Below are positions 9,454-17,482 of a DNA stretch of 64,000 nucleotides, piece after piece. Origin of the DNA: Agarilytica sp045430305 (GTDB lineage: Bacteria; Pseudomonadota; Gammaproteobacteria; Pseudomonadales; Cellvibrionaceae); contig JAILXW010000003.1 in the NCBI GenBank assembly GCA_045430305.1, positions 673,243 to 737,242 of the forward strand, written 5' to 3'. Position 1 is the first letter of the stretch, and every line of letters starts with the position of its first letter. The notes under the pieces are model-generated. The model searched no databases. It saw only the letters and a program-made list of their open reading frames with translations, and had not been told where the DNA came from. Both the position numbers and the translations under genes were made by a program.

Positions 9454-10164
9454 ATGAAAACCATTTTAATTACCGGTGCCAGCAGGCGTCTCGGTTTTTA
9501 CCTCACAGAGCAGTTTCTCGCCCAGGGCGATCAGGTGCTTGCGTTAACACGTGAACCTTCGGTTGAACTCACCAAACTTGATGCGAAAAACGCAATGCTG
9601 CACGTATTTGTATTGCAAAATTATACTGAGGCCAACATCGACAGTACGCTTACTGTTATTCGTCAGAAGTTCACAAAGATTGATCTTATCGTTCACAATG
9701 CCTCGGCGTTTTATAAAAATACAGAATATTCTTCGCAACAGTTTGGTGAGTTTTTTCAGGTTCATATGGCGATGCCGGCGCAAATTAATGAGACTTTGCG
9801 AGATCATCTATACGACGAGAACAAGCCTTCTGTAATTATTCACATTACCGATATCTACGCAGAAAACCCTAATAAAGAATACGTACTATATTGCGCGACC
9901 AAGGCAGGGTTAGAAAACTTAACTAAGGGGTATGCAAAAAAGTTCGCCCCGGGGGTGAGGGTCCTTTCTATTCAGCCCGGCCCTATTCAATTTATGGATA
10001 GCCACACCGATGAGGAAAAAGCGCAAGTGATGCAAGAAACGCTACTGCCTTCAGAAGGAGGGTTTCAACCAATACTGTTGGCCATCAAGAGCGCTATCGA
10101 CAACCCGTATATGACCGGTAGTTGTATCAAGGTCGACGGTGGTCGCTCGCTCAGTGGTAGGTAA
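9454..10164 (+). CDS. folM: Dihydromonapterin reductase FolM, SDR family
   Basis: A short-chain dehydrogenase of 236 residues. The NADPH-binding motif is TGASRRLG near the N-terminus, whose double Arg is typical of pteridine reductases. The NAS motif (VHNASAF) and the catalytic YxxxK (YCATK) are present. Such enzymes make tetrahydromonapterin and can reduce dihydrofolate. Its last 114 bp overlap the 3' end of folK on the opposite strand, so two pterin/folate genes share a tail-to-tail antisense overlap. Fold and subfamily are clear; the exact substrate is inferred. Confidence 0.82.
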   Translation: MKTILITGASRRLGFYLTEQFLAQGDQVLALTREPSVELTKLDAKNAMLHVFVLQNYTEANIDSTLTVIRQKFTKIDLIVHNASAFYKNTEYSSQQFGEFFQVHMAMPAQINETLRDHLYDENKPSVIIHITDIYAENPNKEYVLYCATKAGLENLTKGYAKKFAPGVRVLSIQPGPIQFMDSHTDEEKAQVMQETLLPSEGGFQPILLAIKSAIDNPYMTGSCIKVDGGRSLSGR

Positions 10165-10566
10165 ACCAAAGGCGCTTAAATCTGCCCGTTTGTCCTTCCC
10201 TAGAGTGAATATGTTGATGTAAGGCTCATCGAAGTTTTCGAAAAATAGAGTGTCGACTTTTGCAGAAATTTTTAAAATGTCGATATCGGCTGTACGATCT
10301 TTTTGGCTGCGTAGCGGGTCACTACGATCGCGGCCCAGCCGAATCTCAATACAATTCAATTCGGCTTTAAAAGCGTCAGGCTGTAAACCAGAAGGAATAA
10401 TAGCGAGAGAATTCAAAAATGGGTGCCCGCTGGTGATTTTTACCGGCGGAGTGTAGTAAAAAGGGTAGGCGATGAAAGCACCGAATCGATTAGCCAACGC
10501 CGCAAGCATCTTTACGGCGTTTTTTTCTGGCTCAATGTTACTTCCCAAAGATAAATAGTAGTGCAT
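10051..10566 (-). CDS. folK: FolK-like 6-hydroxymethyl-dihydropterin pyrophosphokinase
   Basis: Begins MHYYLSLGSNIEPEKN, the FolK signature LSLGSN. Further motifs are FLNS, the Arg-rich loop RLGRDRSDPL, and RTADIDIL, which matches the family RxxDIDIL metal-binding motif. The enzyme transfers pyrophosphate from ATP to 6-hydroxymethyl-7,8-dihydropterin. After DIDIL the usual FolK ending is not recognisable, and the last 38 codons lie antisense inside folM. Its ATG directly abuts the stop codon of the upstream aas fusion, so it is probably translated from the aas transcript. It may be a divergent paralogue rather than the main FolK. Confidence 0.72.
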   Translation of the reverse strand: MHYYLSLGSNIEPEKNAVKMLAALANRFGAFIAYPFYYTPPVKITSGHPFLNSLAIIPSGLQPDAFKAELNCIEIRLGRDRSDPLRSQKDRTADIDILKISAKVDTLFFENFDEPYINIFTLGKDKRADLSAFGLPTTERATTVDLDTTTGHIRVVDSALDGQQYWLKPSF

Positions 10567-13500
10567 CTATGCGGTCTCATTTCGCTGTTCGAGCGCGAGG
10601 TGTTTGGCTTGTTTAAAGTCGACTTTGCCAGTGCCAAGTAAGGGTAGGGCGTCTACGCGTAGAATTTGGCTAGGTATCATTAAAGCATTGTGCTTTTGTG
10701 TAATCATAGTCTTTTTAATTTCGGCTAGTGTAATGTCGCGTTCACATAGAAGAATAATTTTTTCACCCTTTTTTTCGTCAGGAATATTCACCGCAATGCA
10801 TTGAAAATCATTGTAGTCATCTTGCAAGCTAGCACTCACTGCTGCCTCTACTGAGCTTAAGCTTATCATTTCCCCGCCGAGTTTGGCGAAACGGGAGTAG
10901 CGATCAACAATGGTGAGAAAACCATCTTCATCGAGATAACCTTTATCGCCAGTGATGTACCAGCGGCGGCCATCAATAACTTTGATGCTTTGATCTGTTC
11001 GTTTTGGGTCATTTAAGTAGCCCTGCATTACCTGAGCGCCGCCGATTAATATCATACCTCGATGACCAGAAGGAAGCTCTGTCCAGTTTTCTGGGTCAAC
11101 AATTTTAAAACTTGTACCCGGTAGCGGCATGCCCACTGTTCCTGTTTTTTCACCAAGCTGTACTGACCAAGAATTAGTATCGAGAGTGTTGGGTAGGTTA
11201 ACACTTGCAACGGGGGTGGTTTCGGTCGCGCCGTAACCTTCGAGAATGTCCAGATTAAATTTATTTTTAAATCGTTCGCACACTTCAAGGTTTAGTTTTT
11301 CTGCTCCTGCAATAACCAGGCGTAAACTTTTTAGCATGAGTGGGTGCACCTTGAGATTGCGTTCATATAAGCGCAAAAAGGTCGAAGTGCCACACATGAT
11401 GGTGCCGCGATATTTGGCTACCGCCTTGCTGATGCCCACTACGTCGGTGGGGTCGGGGTGGCACACCATCGGCAAACCCTCTACCAATGGTAAAAATTGC
11501 GTGACCGTTAACCCGAAGGCGTGAAAAAGCGGCAGCGAGGCGACCATAACGTCTTTGTCTTGCATATTGAGAACGTCAGATATTTGTTTGAGGTTGGCCA
11601 TAATGTTGGTATGGCTTAAACAAATGCCCTTTGGGCTGCCTTCGCTACCACTAGAAAATAAAATAGCTGCTGTTGCATCGGCAGAGACGGGCTTATTGTA
11701 TAGCGCTTTAATCGCGCACGTAGGCAGCAAGCGAACGCTTGCATAAGTGAGCAAGCTTTCTGTTTTGCTAATCTCTTCTTTTAACTCTTCTAAATATATG
11801 ATTTTTCGAGTGCTGAAGTTTTCAGAAAAATGTATGCCACGCGCTTCTAGCTTTTTAATGAATTTTTTAGAGGTGTAAATGGTATCGATCGACGCTTGCT
11901 CTAGCGCGCTAGCCATCGCGTCACCGCTGGCGGTGTAGTTGAGGTTGACGATGGTCTTCCCCAGCATTAGACCTGCAGTGTTGGCAATAACGCCGCCAGC
12001 ACTAGTAGGCACTAGAATGCCGATGTTTTGTTCGGGGCTAATGTGCTTAATTCTGCGAGAAAAACAAATCGCCGCAGCAAGTAGCTGGCCTCGAGATAAT
12101 TTGTGGCCATTACTTTCGCCAATGGCCAGTGCTTTTGGATCTGACTTACAGCGATCGACAATCGCGTCAGAAATAGAAGGCAAGTTGTCAGCGTAGTGTT
12201 GCCAAGAGCTAATAGAAAGGTCGAACACGCGTCGTTTTAATTCGTCGCATTTTAAATGAATGCTTTCTGGCTTGCCAAAGGCAACAAGTAATTCACGCTT
12301 CCAGCCTTTATTGGTTTGGGTTTTCAATTTTTCAGAAGAATAAGACCACTGGCTGCCCCACAAACCTCGCAAATAAAATGGTTGAATCACCACGTCGTCA
12401 TTGCAAAGTGTGGCCGCATGTTCATAACCGCGACGAAAAGTGCCTAAGTGCCCCGTGCGGCTAATGGCGCCTTCCGGGAATAAACATACAACCTTGCCTT
12501 CATTTAATAGATTCGCTACGCTTTCTAGCGAAGATTTACTACTTGCGCCACGTTCGATCGGTACACAGCCAAACAATTTAAAAAACCACGTTAAATACCA
12601 GGTTTCGTAAATACGTTTCAGCATAACGAATTGAACCGGGCGAGGGCTGGCAAGTTGAACAATGGCCCAGTCAATCCAAGAAATATGATTGCCAAGTAAA
12701 AGCACACCACCTTGGCTGGGAATGTTTTTCATGCCCTCTACCGTTAAGCGATAACGGCTCGACATAGCGATAGACAGAATAATTCGAACAAGACTTTGTG
12801 GTAATTTGTAAACTGTGTAAATACCACCAACAAATGCGACAACAGCAATAAGAATGAGCAATTGCTTACTGCCAATACCCGCTAATGCAAAGCTTACGGT
12901 TAGCATTAAAAAGGCAAACATCGCAATGTTCTGAATTAAATTGTTGCCCGCGAGCACCTTGCCCAGCTCATGCTCCTGTGCGTAATATTGAATAAGTGAA
13001 TTTAAAGGTACGATAAACATACCGCCCATTGCACCAATGAATAAAAAGTCTAGGCCCATGAGTAACTGGCTTGTTAGCGTTGGCAATATCGCCAAACCTA
13101 ATGCGATACCGGCGGCCGCGATAGGAATTAAACCGGTTTCAATATAATTGCGTGACACGCGGCTGGCGATAATCGAACCGATGGCAATGCCCAAACCGGA
13201 AGCGCCTAAAATGGCTTGAATAACAATGGTGTTTAATTCACCCGTTTGTGCTTTTGCAAACGCAGGGAAGGCCGCCAGCATGACTTGCCCAATCGACCAA
13301 AACATCGCTAAACCAATAATCGACAAACGAATGTTTTCGCGTTTTAGTACTGGCTCGAGTTGTTGTTTTACCGCGCTAATGCCAACGGTTTTATCGGCCG
13401 CTTTTTTAATTGGCGTGTCTGTTTGAGGTAAGCGATACACCATAACTAATTCAAATATGGCGGTTGCCATCAAAATAAAACCAACGGGAACTAGGTGAGA

Positions 13501-14031
13501 AACCACATCGGTTTTACTTTGTGCTCCATCAGGGAATACGGCCTCAAAAACAATAGAAAAGGCAAAAGTGCCCGCAAGAATTGCGATGATCGTAGCGGCA
13601 GAGACAACACCATTCGCCTGCGCTAAATGTTCCTTGCCAAAAAAGCCGCGTATGTAGCCAAGCTTAGCCGGGGAATAAAGCGCCGATTGTGCGGCTAATA
13701 AAAAAGTCATCGCAAAGGAAGCCCAAAACCAGCCAAGTGCGTAGCTAACGGTAATTCCTATCGTTAGACAAACAGCGGCCCATGCTGTTGTACGCATTAC
13801 TCGGTGTTTTGCATGAGAATCAGAAAGGCGCCCGGCGGGCACGAATAGCAAAATAAAAGGCAGCAAAATAAGCGAGTTAAGAATGGCGGTTAGCACCACT
13901 TGCTCAGAACCGTCGTGAATTTTAAAAATCGTATTTTGAATAACGATCTTGTGACCTAAATCGACAAAGGCATTCAAAAAAACTGCGGCGAGAAAGGGAA
14001 TGCTACCAGCGCGTGCGAGAAGTGTGCTCAT
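10567..14031 (-). CDS. aas: LplT-Aas fusion: lysophospholipid transporter, 2-acyl-GPE acyltransferase and acyl-ACP synthetase
   Basis: A 1154-residue three-part protein. Residues 1 to about 415 form a major-facilitator transporter with about 12 hydrophobic segments (LplT-like). Residues about 430-620 form a PlsC-type acyltransferase with the HX4D motif (NHISWIDW, His near 447) and PEG motif (FPEGAIS). Residues about 650-1140 form an AMP-forming acyl-activating domain with P-loop SSGSEGSPKG, GYGATE and the TGD motif. Together they flip lysophosphatidylethanolamine inward and re-acylate it with fatty acid activated onto ACP. E. coli encodes lplT and aas as two neighbouring genes; here they are one chain. 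folK abuts downstream; an XRE regulator is divergent. Confidence 0.93.
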   Translation of the reverse strand: MSTLLARAGSIPFLAAVFLNAFVDLGHKIVIQNTIFKIHDGSEQVVLTAILNSLILLPFILLFVPAGRLSDSHAKHRVMRTTAWAAVCLTIGITVSYALGWFWASFAMTFLLAAQSALYSPAKLGYIRGFFGKEHLAQANGVVSAATIIAILAGTFAFSIVFEAVFPDGAQSKTDVVSHLVPVGFILMATAIFELVMVYRLPQTDTPIKKAADKTVGISAVKQQLEPVLKRENIRLSIIGLAMFWSIGQVMLAAFPAFAKAQTGELNTIVIQAILGASGLGIAIGSIIASRVSRNYIETGLIPIAAAGIALGLAILPTLTSQLLMGLDFLFIGAMGGMFIVPLNSLIQYYAQEHELGKVLAGNNLIQNIAMFAFLMLTVSFALAGIGSKQLLILIAVVAFVGGIYTVYKLPQSLVRIILSIAMSSRYRLTVEGMKNIPSQGGVLLLGNHISWIDWAIVQLASPRPVQFVMLKRIYETWYLTWFFKLFGCVPIERGASSKSSLESVANLLNEGKVVCLFPEGAISRTGHLGTFRRGYEHAATLCNDDVVIQPFYLRGLWGSQWSYSSEKLKTQTNKGWKRELLVAFGKPESIHLKCDELKRRVFDLSISSWQHYADNLPSISDAIVDRCKSDPKALAIGESNGHKLSRGQLLAAAICFSRRIKHISPEQNIGILVPTSAGGVIANTAGLMLGKTIVNLNYTASGDAMASALEQASIDTIYTSKKFIKKLEARGIHFSENFSTRKIIYLEELKEEISKTESLLTYASVRLLPTCAIKALYNKPVSADATAAILFSSGSEGSPKGICLSHTNIMANLKQISDVLNMQDKDVMVASLPLFHAFGLTVTQFLPLVEGLPMVCHPDPTDVVGISKAVAKYRGTIMCGTSTFLRLYERNLKVHPLMLKSLRLVIAGAEKLNLEVCERFKNKFNLDILEGYGATETTPVASVNLPNTLDTNSWSVQLGEKTGTVGMPLPGTSFKIVDPENWTELPSGHRGMILIGGAQVMQGYLNDPKRTDQSIKVIDGRRWYITGDKGYLDEDGFLTIVDRYSRFAKLGGEMISLSSVEAAVSASLQDDYNDFQCIAVNIPDEKKGEKIILLCERDITLAEIKKTMITQKHNALMIPSQILRVDALPLLGTGKVDFKQAKHLALEQRNETA

Positions 14032-14091
14032 GTGTAACTCGATCCTGGGTGAATGAAACAGCCCTCAGTTTGGCTTCAGCTTGTTATTTGT

Positions 14092-14136
14092 GCAACTTTG
14101 ATATAGTTTGTTGATAAATGTAAGACAACAAGTTGC
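14092..14136. promoter_or_regulatory. Nested inverted repeats in the aas / XRE regulator divergent promoter
   Basis: The 139-bp divergent region holds GCAACTT (14092-14098) paired with AAGTTGC (14130-14136), and nested within it TTGTTG (14108-14113) paired with CAACAA (14126-14131). This is a plausible operator for the regulator at 14171, controlling itself and possibly aas. No experimental or family-level site is known to me. Confidence 0.4.
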
Positions 14137-14170
14137 AATATTCGATACTTAAGGCCCAAGGACAGCGTTT

Positions 14171-14905
14171 ATGGCACAAACTTCAGCCCTGCTGACTACC
14201 CTCAAAAAACAGCTCAAAGCCCATGGTAAGACCTATGCCGATCTAGCGACAGCTTTGGATCTTAGCGAGGCCTCGGTCAAACGGCTATTTGCAGAAGAAA
14301 ACTTTACCTTGCAGCGCCTAGACGCCGCCTGCGGTTTTATTGGTTTGCAAATAGAAGAGCTGGTGACGCTCATGAACAAAGAGCAGCCTCAGCTTAAACA
14401 GCTTAGTGCGCAGCAAGAAACAGAGGTCGCCGCTGACCTACTTCTATTATTGGTGGCCGTGAGTGTGATGAACGGGTTCACAATGCAAGACTTGCTCAGC
14501 CAGTATGAGATACAAGAAACTGAGTGTGTGCGGAAGCTGGCGCATCTTGACCGCCTGAATATTATCGAGCTCTTGCCCAATAACCGTATTAAATTACGTG
14601 TCGCACCGAATTTTCGCTGGCGTGCGAACGGCCCTATCCAGCAGTTTTTTCTTAAACATGTGCAACGCGAGTTTTTTCATTCCCGTTTTGAAGGGGAGGA
14701 AGAAAAGCTAGTGGTCTTAAATGGTGTTTTGTCGAAGGCCTCCAATGCTGAACTGCAAGGCAAAATGCAGAAGTTAGCGAGAGATTTCAATGAGCTGTTG
14801 CAGCATGATGCCGCCCTACCAATGGATGAGCGCTACGGCAACACCATGGTTATGGCGCTGCGCCACTGGCAATACGACATGTTTAGCCAGTACCGACGTG
14901 ATTGA
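14171..14905 (+). CDS. XRE-family helix-turn-helix transcriptional regulator
   Basis: Residues 1-65 form an XRE/Cro-type HTH (KTYADLATALDLSEASVKRLF). The rest, about 180 residues, is helical and resembles the C-terminal part of single-gene regulators seen next to lipid or acyltransferase genes, but I cannot name a ligand. It is divergent from the aas fusion with inverted repeats between, which suggests local regulation. ATG at 14171 is preceded by AAGGACAG. Confidence 0.8.
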   Translation: MAQTSALLTTLKKQLKAHGKTYADLATALDLSEASVKRLFAEENFTLQRLDAACGFIGLQIEELVTLMNKEQPQLKQLSAQQETEVAADLLLLLVAVSVMNGFTMQDLLSQYEIQETECVRKLAHLDRLNIIELLPNNRIKLRVAPNFRWRANGPIQQFFLKHVQREFFHSRFEGEEEKLVVLNGVLSKASNAELQGKMQKLARDFNELLQHDAALPMDERYGNTMVMALRHWQYDMFSQYRRD

Positions 14906-15067
14906 GAGTTTGAGTTCCAAGATCCAGGATTTGGGCGACATAATTTGGCTGAAGTGTGCGTTAAATCATTCCGCTGTATAAAAGTTAGGCTATGTTAAAG
15001 GTTGTATAAAGACCGTTTAAACGTTGCGAAAAGAAACGTGACTAGCGACCGTAGCAAAGAGGCGGGA

Positions 15068-15478
15068 ATGACTGATAAATCGTGGATGCTTAACCCCAAA
15101 GCAATTCGACACGCCAAAGAGTGTATACAGTTGGTGCGCGAGCGAGAAGGTGTCAAGTTACGCCTGTCGCAAGAAGATTTTTTACCGCAATTGCACCAAC
15201 AAGTGGACGCAAGTGGTTGCCCTGAATTAGGTGAAGCGTATGCTCGTCTTATTTCTATGGCGGGTGTTGGTTTTGTCATTCAGCAGTTGCAGCCTAAAAA
15301 TAACCAACAAGAAAGTTTGGGTCGGGGTGATGTACAAACTTTTCGAGCGGTAGGAGATGAAGACATCGCATCGTTTCATAGTGCAGAAACGGTTGAATAT
15401 GGTGGTCGCGTCTATCCTAAATTTCGCTCTGGCTTACAATTTCGCGGCGTGTATCGTGGGCAGCCAACCTATTCTTGA
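15068..15478 (+). CDS. Conserved-looking hypothetical protein
   Basis: 136 residues from the ATG at 15068, chosen because GAGGCGGGA lies just upstream; the open frame extends to 15002 with a weak TTG. The protein is soluble with no signal peptide. An Arg/Glu-rich N-terminal half (HAKECIQLVREREGVKLRLSQ) precedes a Gln/Asn-rich middle (PKNNQQESLG) and a C-terminus with several Tyr/Gly (FRGVYRGQ). Family not recognised. Confidence 0.6.
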   Translation: MTDKSWMLNPKAIRHAKECIQLVREREGVKLRLSQEDFLPQLHQQVDASGCPELGEAYARLISMAGVGFVIQQLQPKNNQQESLGRGDVQTFRAVGDEDIASFHSAETVEYGGRVYPKFRSGLQFRGVYRGQPTYS

Positions 15479-15623
15479 CCCTTTTCGTATATTTGCACCC
15501 CAGCGAGAGCTGATACAAAAAAGCTATAAAATAACTCTTCCAATGGCGAATGCGTCATTACGCACGTTGTGATGTTCGTATTCGCAAATTATTTTTCTGG
15601 CCAATATTTAAGATATAAAAATT

Positions 15624-15977
15624 GTGAGCACTGATAAACACATAAATTATTTAGAATTCCCCTGTTCAGATTTTGCTGTGACCGAAGCGTTTTTTAGCAA
15701 GGTGTTTGATTGGCAATTTCAGCACTGGGGTGACGAATACATGAGTTTCTCTAATGCAGGTCTAGAAGGTGGGTTTTATCGCGCTACAAAAACCAGTGAT
15801 CACGATGCTGGCGCTGCTTTGGTGGTGATTTACGCGAACGATTTGGAAGAAACTTATACGCGCGTAAAAGCTGCTGGGGCGAAAGTTGTGAAAGAAATTT
15901 TTGAATTTCCGGGTGGTCGCCGATTTCATTTCAAAGAACCTAGCGGCAACGAATTGGCGGTGTGGTCTGCACAGTAA
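15624..15977 (+). CDS. VOC-family (glyoxalase/bleomycin-resistance fold) protein
   Basis: 117 residues with the beta-alpha-beta-beta-beta halves of the VOC fold: INYLEFPCSDFAVTEAFFSKVFDWQF at the start and FPGGRRFHFKEPSGNELAVWS at the end, the latter typical of single-domain glyoxalase-like proteins. Possible metal ligands are few, and the substrate is unknown. It starts with GTG and is followed after 9 bp by a Nudix gene on the same strand. Confidence 0.8.
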   Translation: MSTDKHINYLEFPCSDFAVTEAFFSKVFDWQFQHWGDEYMSFSNAGLEGGFYRATKTSDHDAGAALVVIYANDLEETYTRVKAAGAKVVKEIFEFPGGRRFHFKEPSGNELAVWSAQ

Positions 15978-15986
15978 ACCCCTTAT

Positions 15987-16604
15987 ATGAAAAAACCGAA
16001 TTTTAGTAATCGCCACAACGAAGAAACCCTTACTCAAGATGGGCGGCGTATTTGGTTGTCGCGTGCGTGTGCGGTGGTGGCTCACGTTGCACTTTACGAA
16101 GTAGAGAGCGGGCAGTGGTTCATTCTGTTGGGTAAGCGCGGGGAAAGTACGCCAGACTTTCAAGGTTACTGGGGTTTGCCTTGCGGTTATTTAGACTGGG
16201 ATGAAAGCCTCGTTCAAGCCATGCTGCGAGAAGTGTGGGAAGAGTGCGGGCTGTATTTGCCATCGCTTTCTGAGGCTGAGCAGTTCGTTTGGTCTCAAAA
16301 CTCATGCGTGCTTCAACAAGAAAACATTCAAGAAACCCCATGGGCAATTGCCGATGTTCCTCGGTCCCAAAAGCAAAATGTTAGCATGCACTACGCGGTG
16401 CTATTTAGTTGGCGAGGGCAGCCTTTGCCTGAGCTTAGCGATGCTTACGCAGAACCCGGAGAAGTGGCGGGAATAGAGTGGGTCTCGATTGAGAAAGCCA
16501 TGGAGATGGACCTCGCTTTCCATCACGGCAAACGTATTCAAATGCTGTGGCAAGACCACAGCGATGCCTTCTTGCAGGTAGAGCAGGCATCTAAGCGCCG
16601 TTAG
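15987..16604 (+). CDS. Nudix hydrolase
   Basis: 205 residues. The Nudix box is intact: G, five residues, E (in GYLDWDES), then RE and WEECGL. The chain is longer than minimal Nudix enzymes. Substrate cannot be read from sequence. It is 9 bp after the VOC gene and probably cotranscribed with it. Confidence 0.85.
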   Translation: MKKPNFSNRHNEETLTQDGRRIWLSRACAVVAHVALYEVESGQWFILLGKRGESTPDFQGYWGLPCGYLDWDESLVQAMLREVWEECGLYLPSLSEAEQFVWSQNSCVLQQENIQETPWAIADVPRSQKQNVSMHYAVLFSWRGQPLPELSDAYAEPGEVAGIEWVSIEKAMEMDLAFHHGKRIQMLWQDHSDAFLQVEQASKRR

Positions 16605-17061
16605 CGACAGTCGCTGTACCCATATGTATAACAGCATGTCTAGCCCAGGGTGCTTCCCAAGATTGTGCTGGCGATCAGCGCATCATATGAGACTTGGCGC
16701 ACAATTCGAACTTAGATTCCAAACGTTATTCCCTTTTTTTATTTCTAGCCGTCTATGAGGGTAAGTGCGACGGACATCGCGCTTGCAGACAGTTTTATAG
16801 TGGATGCATGCCCAGCTTAATCGGCTCTCAAGGATGGTATCGATAGGCAAAGGACTAGGGCTACTCAGGGCGCGGTCGTACTGTGCCTTTTTAAAAGGCC
16901 CCATCCCCCCGGGGCCTTTTTTATCTAACCCCCTTCGTTTTATATCGCTTTTTGGGTCAGTTTTACTGAGCTATTAGAAATAAATGCGTTTTTTTTGTAA
17001 AAATATTCCCTCTTTGACGTTTCAATCGTCATGTAAGGTAAGAGCGGAAACACGGCTAAGG
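16605..17061. other. Noncoding stretch with an isolated terminator
   Basis: No credible protein gene. It contains a strong terminator at 16893-16924, almost 290 bp after the Nudix stop codon, so the transcript either has a long 3' tail or a separate small RNA ends there. A TTGACG hexamer at 17014-17019 could be a -35 element for the small genes downstream, but no good -10 follows at the right distance. Confidence 0.45.
16893..16924 (+). terminator. Rho-independent terminator
   Basis: A 10-bp stem AAAAGGCCCC / GGGGCCTTTT (16893-16902 with 16911-16920), an 8-base C-rich loop, then more T. It could also work on the opposite strand. Confidence 0.85.
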
Positions 17062-17100
17062 TGACCTTTTAGGTCAGAGGAGTTTTGGTCATGGATGACC
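17062..17100 (+). promoter_or_regulatory. Leader with four mutually complementary pentamers around a start codon
   Basis: TGACC (17062-17066), GGTCA (17072-17076), GGTCA (17087-17091) and TGACC (17096-17100) occur in order. Pairing 1:2 leaves the GAGGAG ribosome site (17077-17082) free; pairing 3:4 puts the ATG at 17091 in a hairpin; pairing 2:4 or 1:3 would bury GAGGAG. This is seen in sequence; a regulatory switch is inference. Confidence 0.45.
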
Positions 17101-17165
17101 CCGCTCGCCTACTTCGACGTACGCGCCAGGGTTTAGCAAGCCAAGCCGCAAAAGAAAGGTTTTAA
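17091..17165 (+). CDS. Possible 24-residue leader peptide
   Basis: ATG at 17091 has a good GAGGAG site 8 bases upstream and reads 24 codons to a TAA, 12 bases before the next start codon at 17178. The peptide is rich in Arg (five) with Gln and Ala and has no Met after the first. It may be a true small protein or a leader whose translation affects the next gene. Too short for homology by eye. Confidence 0.4.
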   Translation: MDDPARLLRRTRQGLASQAAKERF

Positions 17166-17177
17166 AAAGGTGTAAAC

Positions 17178-17396
17178 ATGATAGCTTTGATAAAGCGTGC
17201 CAAAACGTTTGTACTTCTATTGGCAGCCATGGTTTTGGCAATGCTTGTCTGGAAAATGTACGTGTTTACCAGCCCTAACTCCTTGGCGTATGTCGTTGAG
17301 CCAGAAAGGTTTAACGCCCAAGGCGCTCAGGGTGAACTGCAACAAGTTAAGAGAGCGACCGAGCTGCATATAGTGAGCATTCTTGATCGGGACTAG
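17178..17396 (+). CDS. Small single-pass membrane protein
   Basis: 72 residues with one N-terminal hydrophobic helix (about 9-30, VLLLAAMVLAMLVWKMYVF) followed by a short polar tail, probably periplasmic. The start is preceded by AAAAAGGTG. It is 86 bp upstream of the HD-GYP gene and 12 bp after the possible leader peptide. Family not recognised. Confidence 0.6.
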   Translation: MIALIKRAKTFVLLLAAMVLAMLVWKMYVFTSPNSLAYVVEPERFNAQGAQGELQQVKRATELHIVSILDRD

Positions 17397-17482
17397 CCTA
17401 AACGTCAGTTAGCCTAAATTCCCCCGTCTTTTTCCTCCCTGGTTAACTAAACTATAGGTACAGTCGTCTACTCCTGTGCCTC

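Noticed and set aside
16683..16904. Minus-strand 73-codon frame
   Set aside because: Starts within the terminator hairpin and lacks coding features.
17046..17100. c-di-GMP (GEMM) riboswitch upstream of the HD-GYP gene
   Set aside because: The conserved GEMM core elements (GCAAACC, ACGCAAAGC and tetraloop receptor) are not present.
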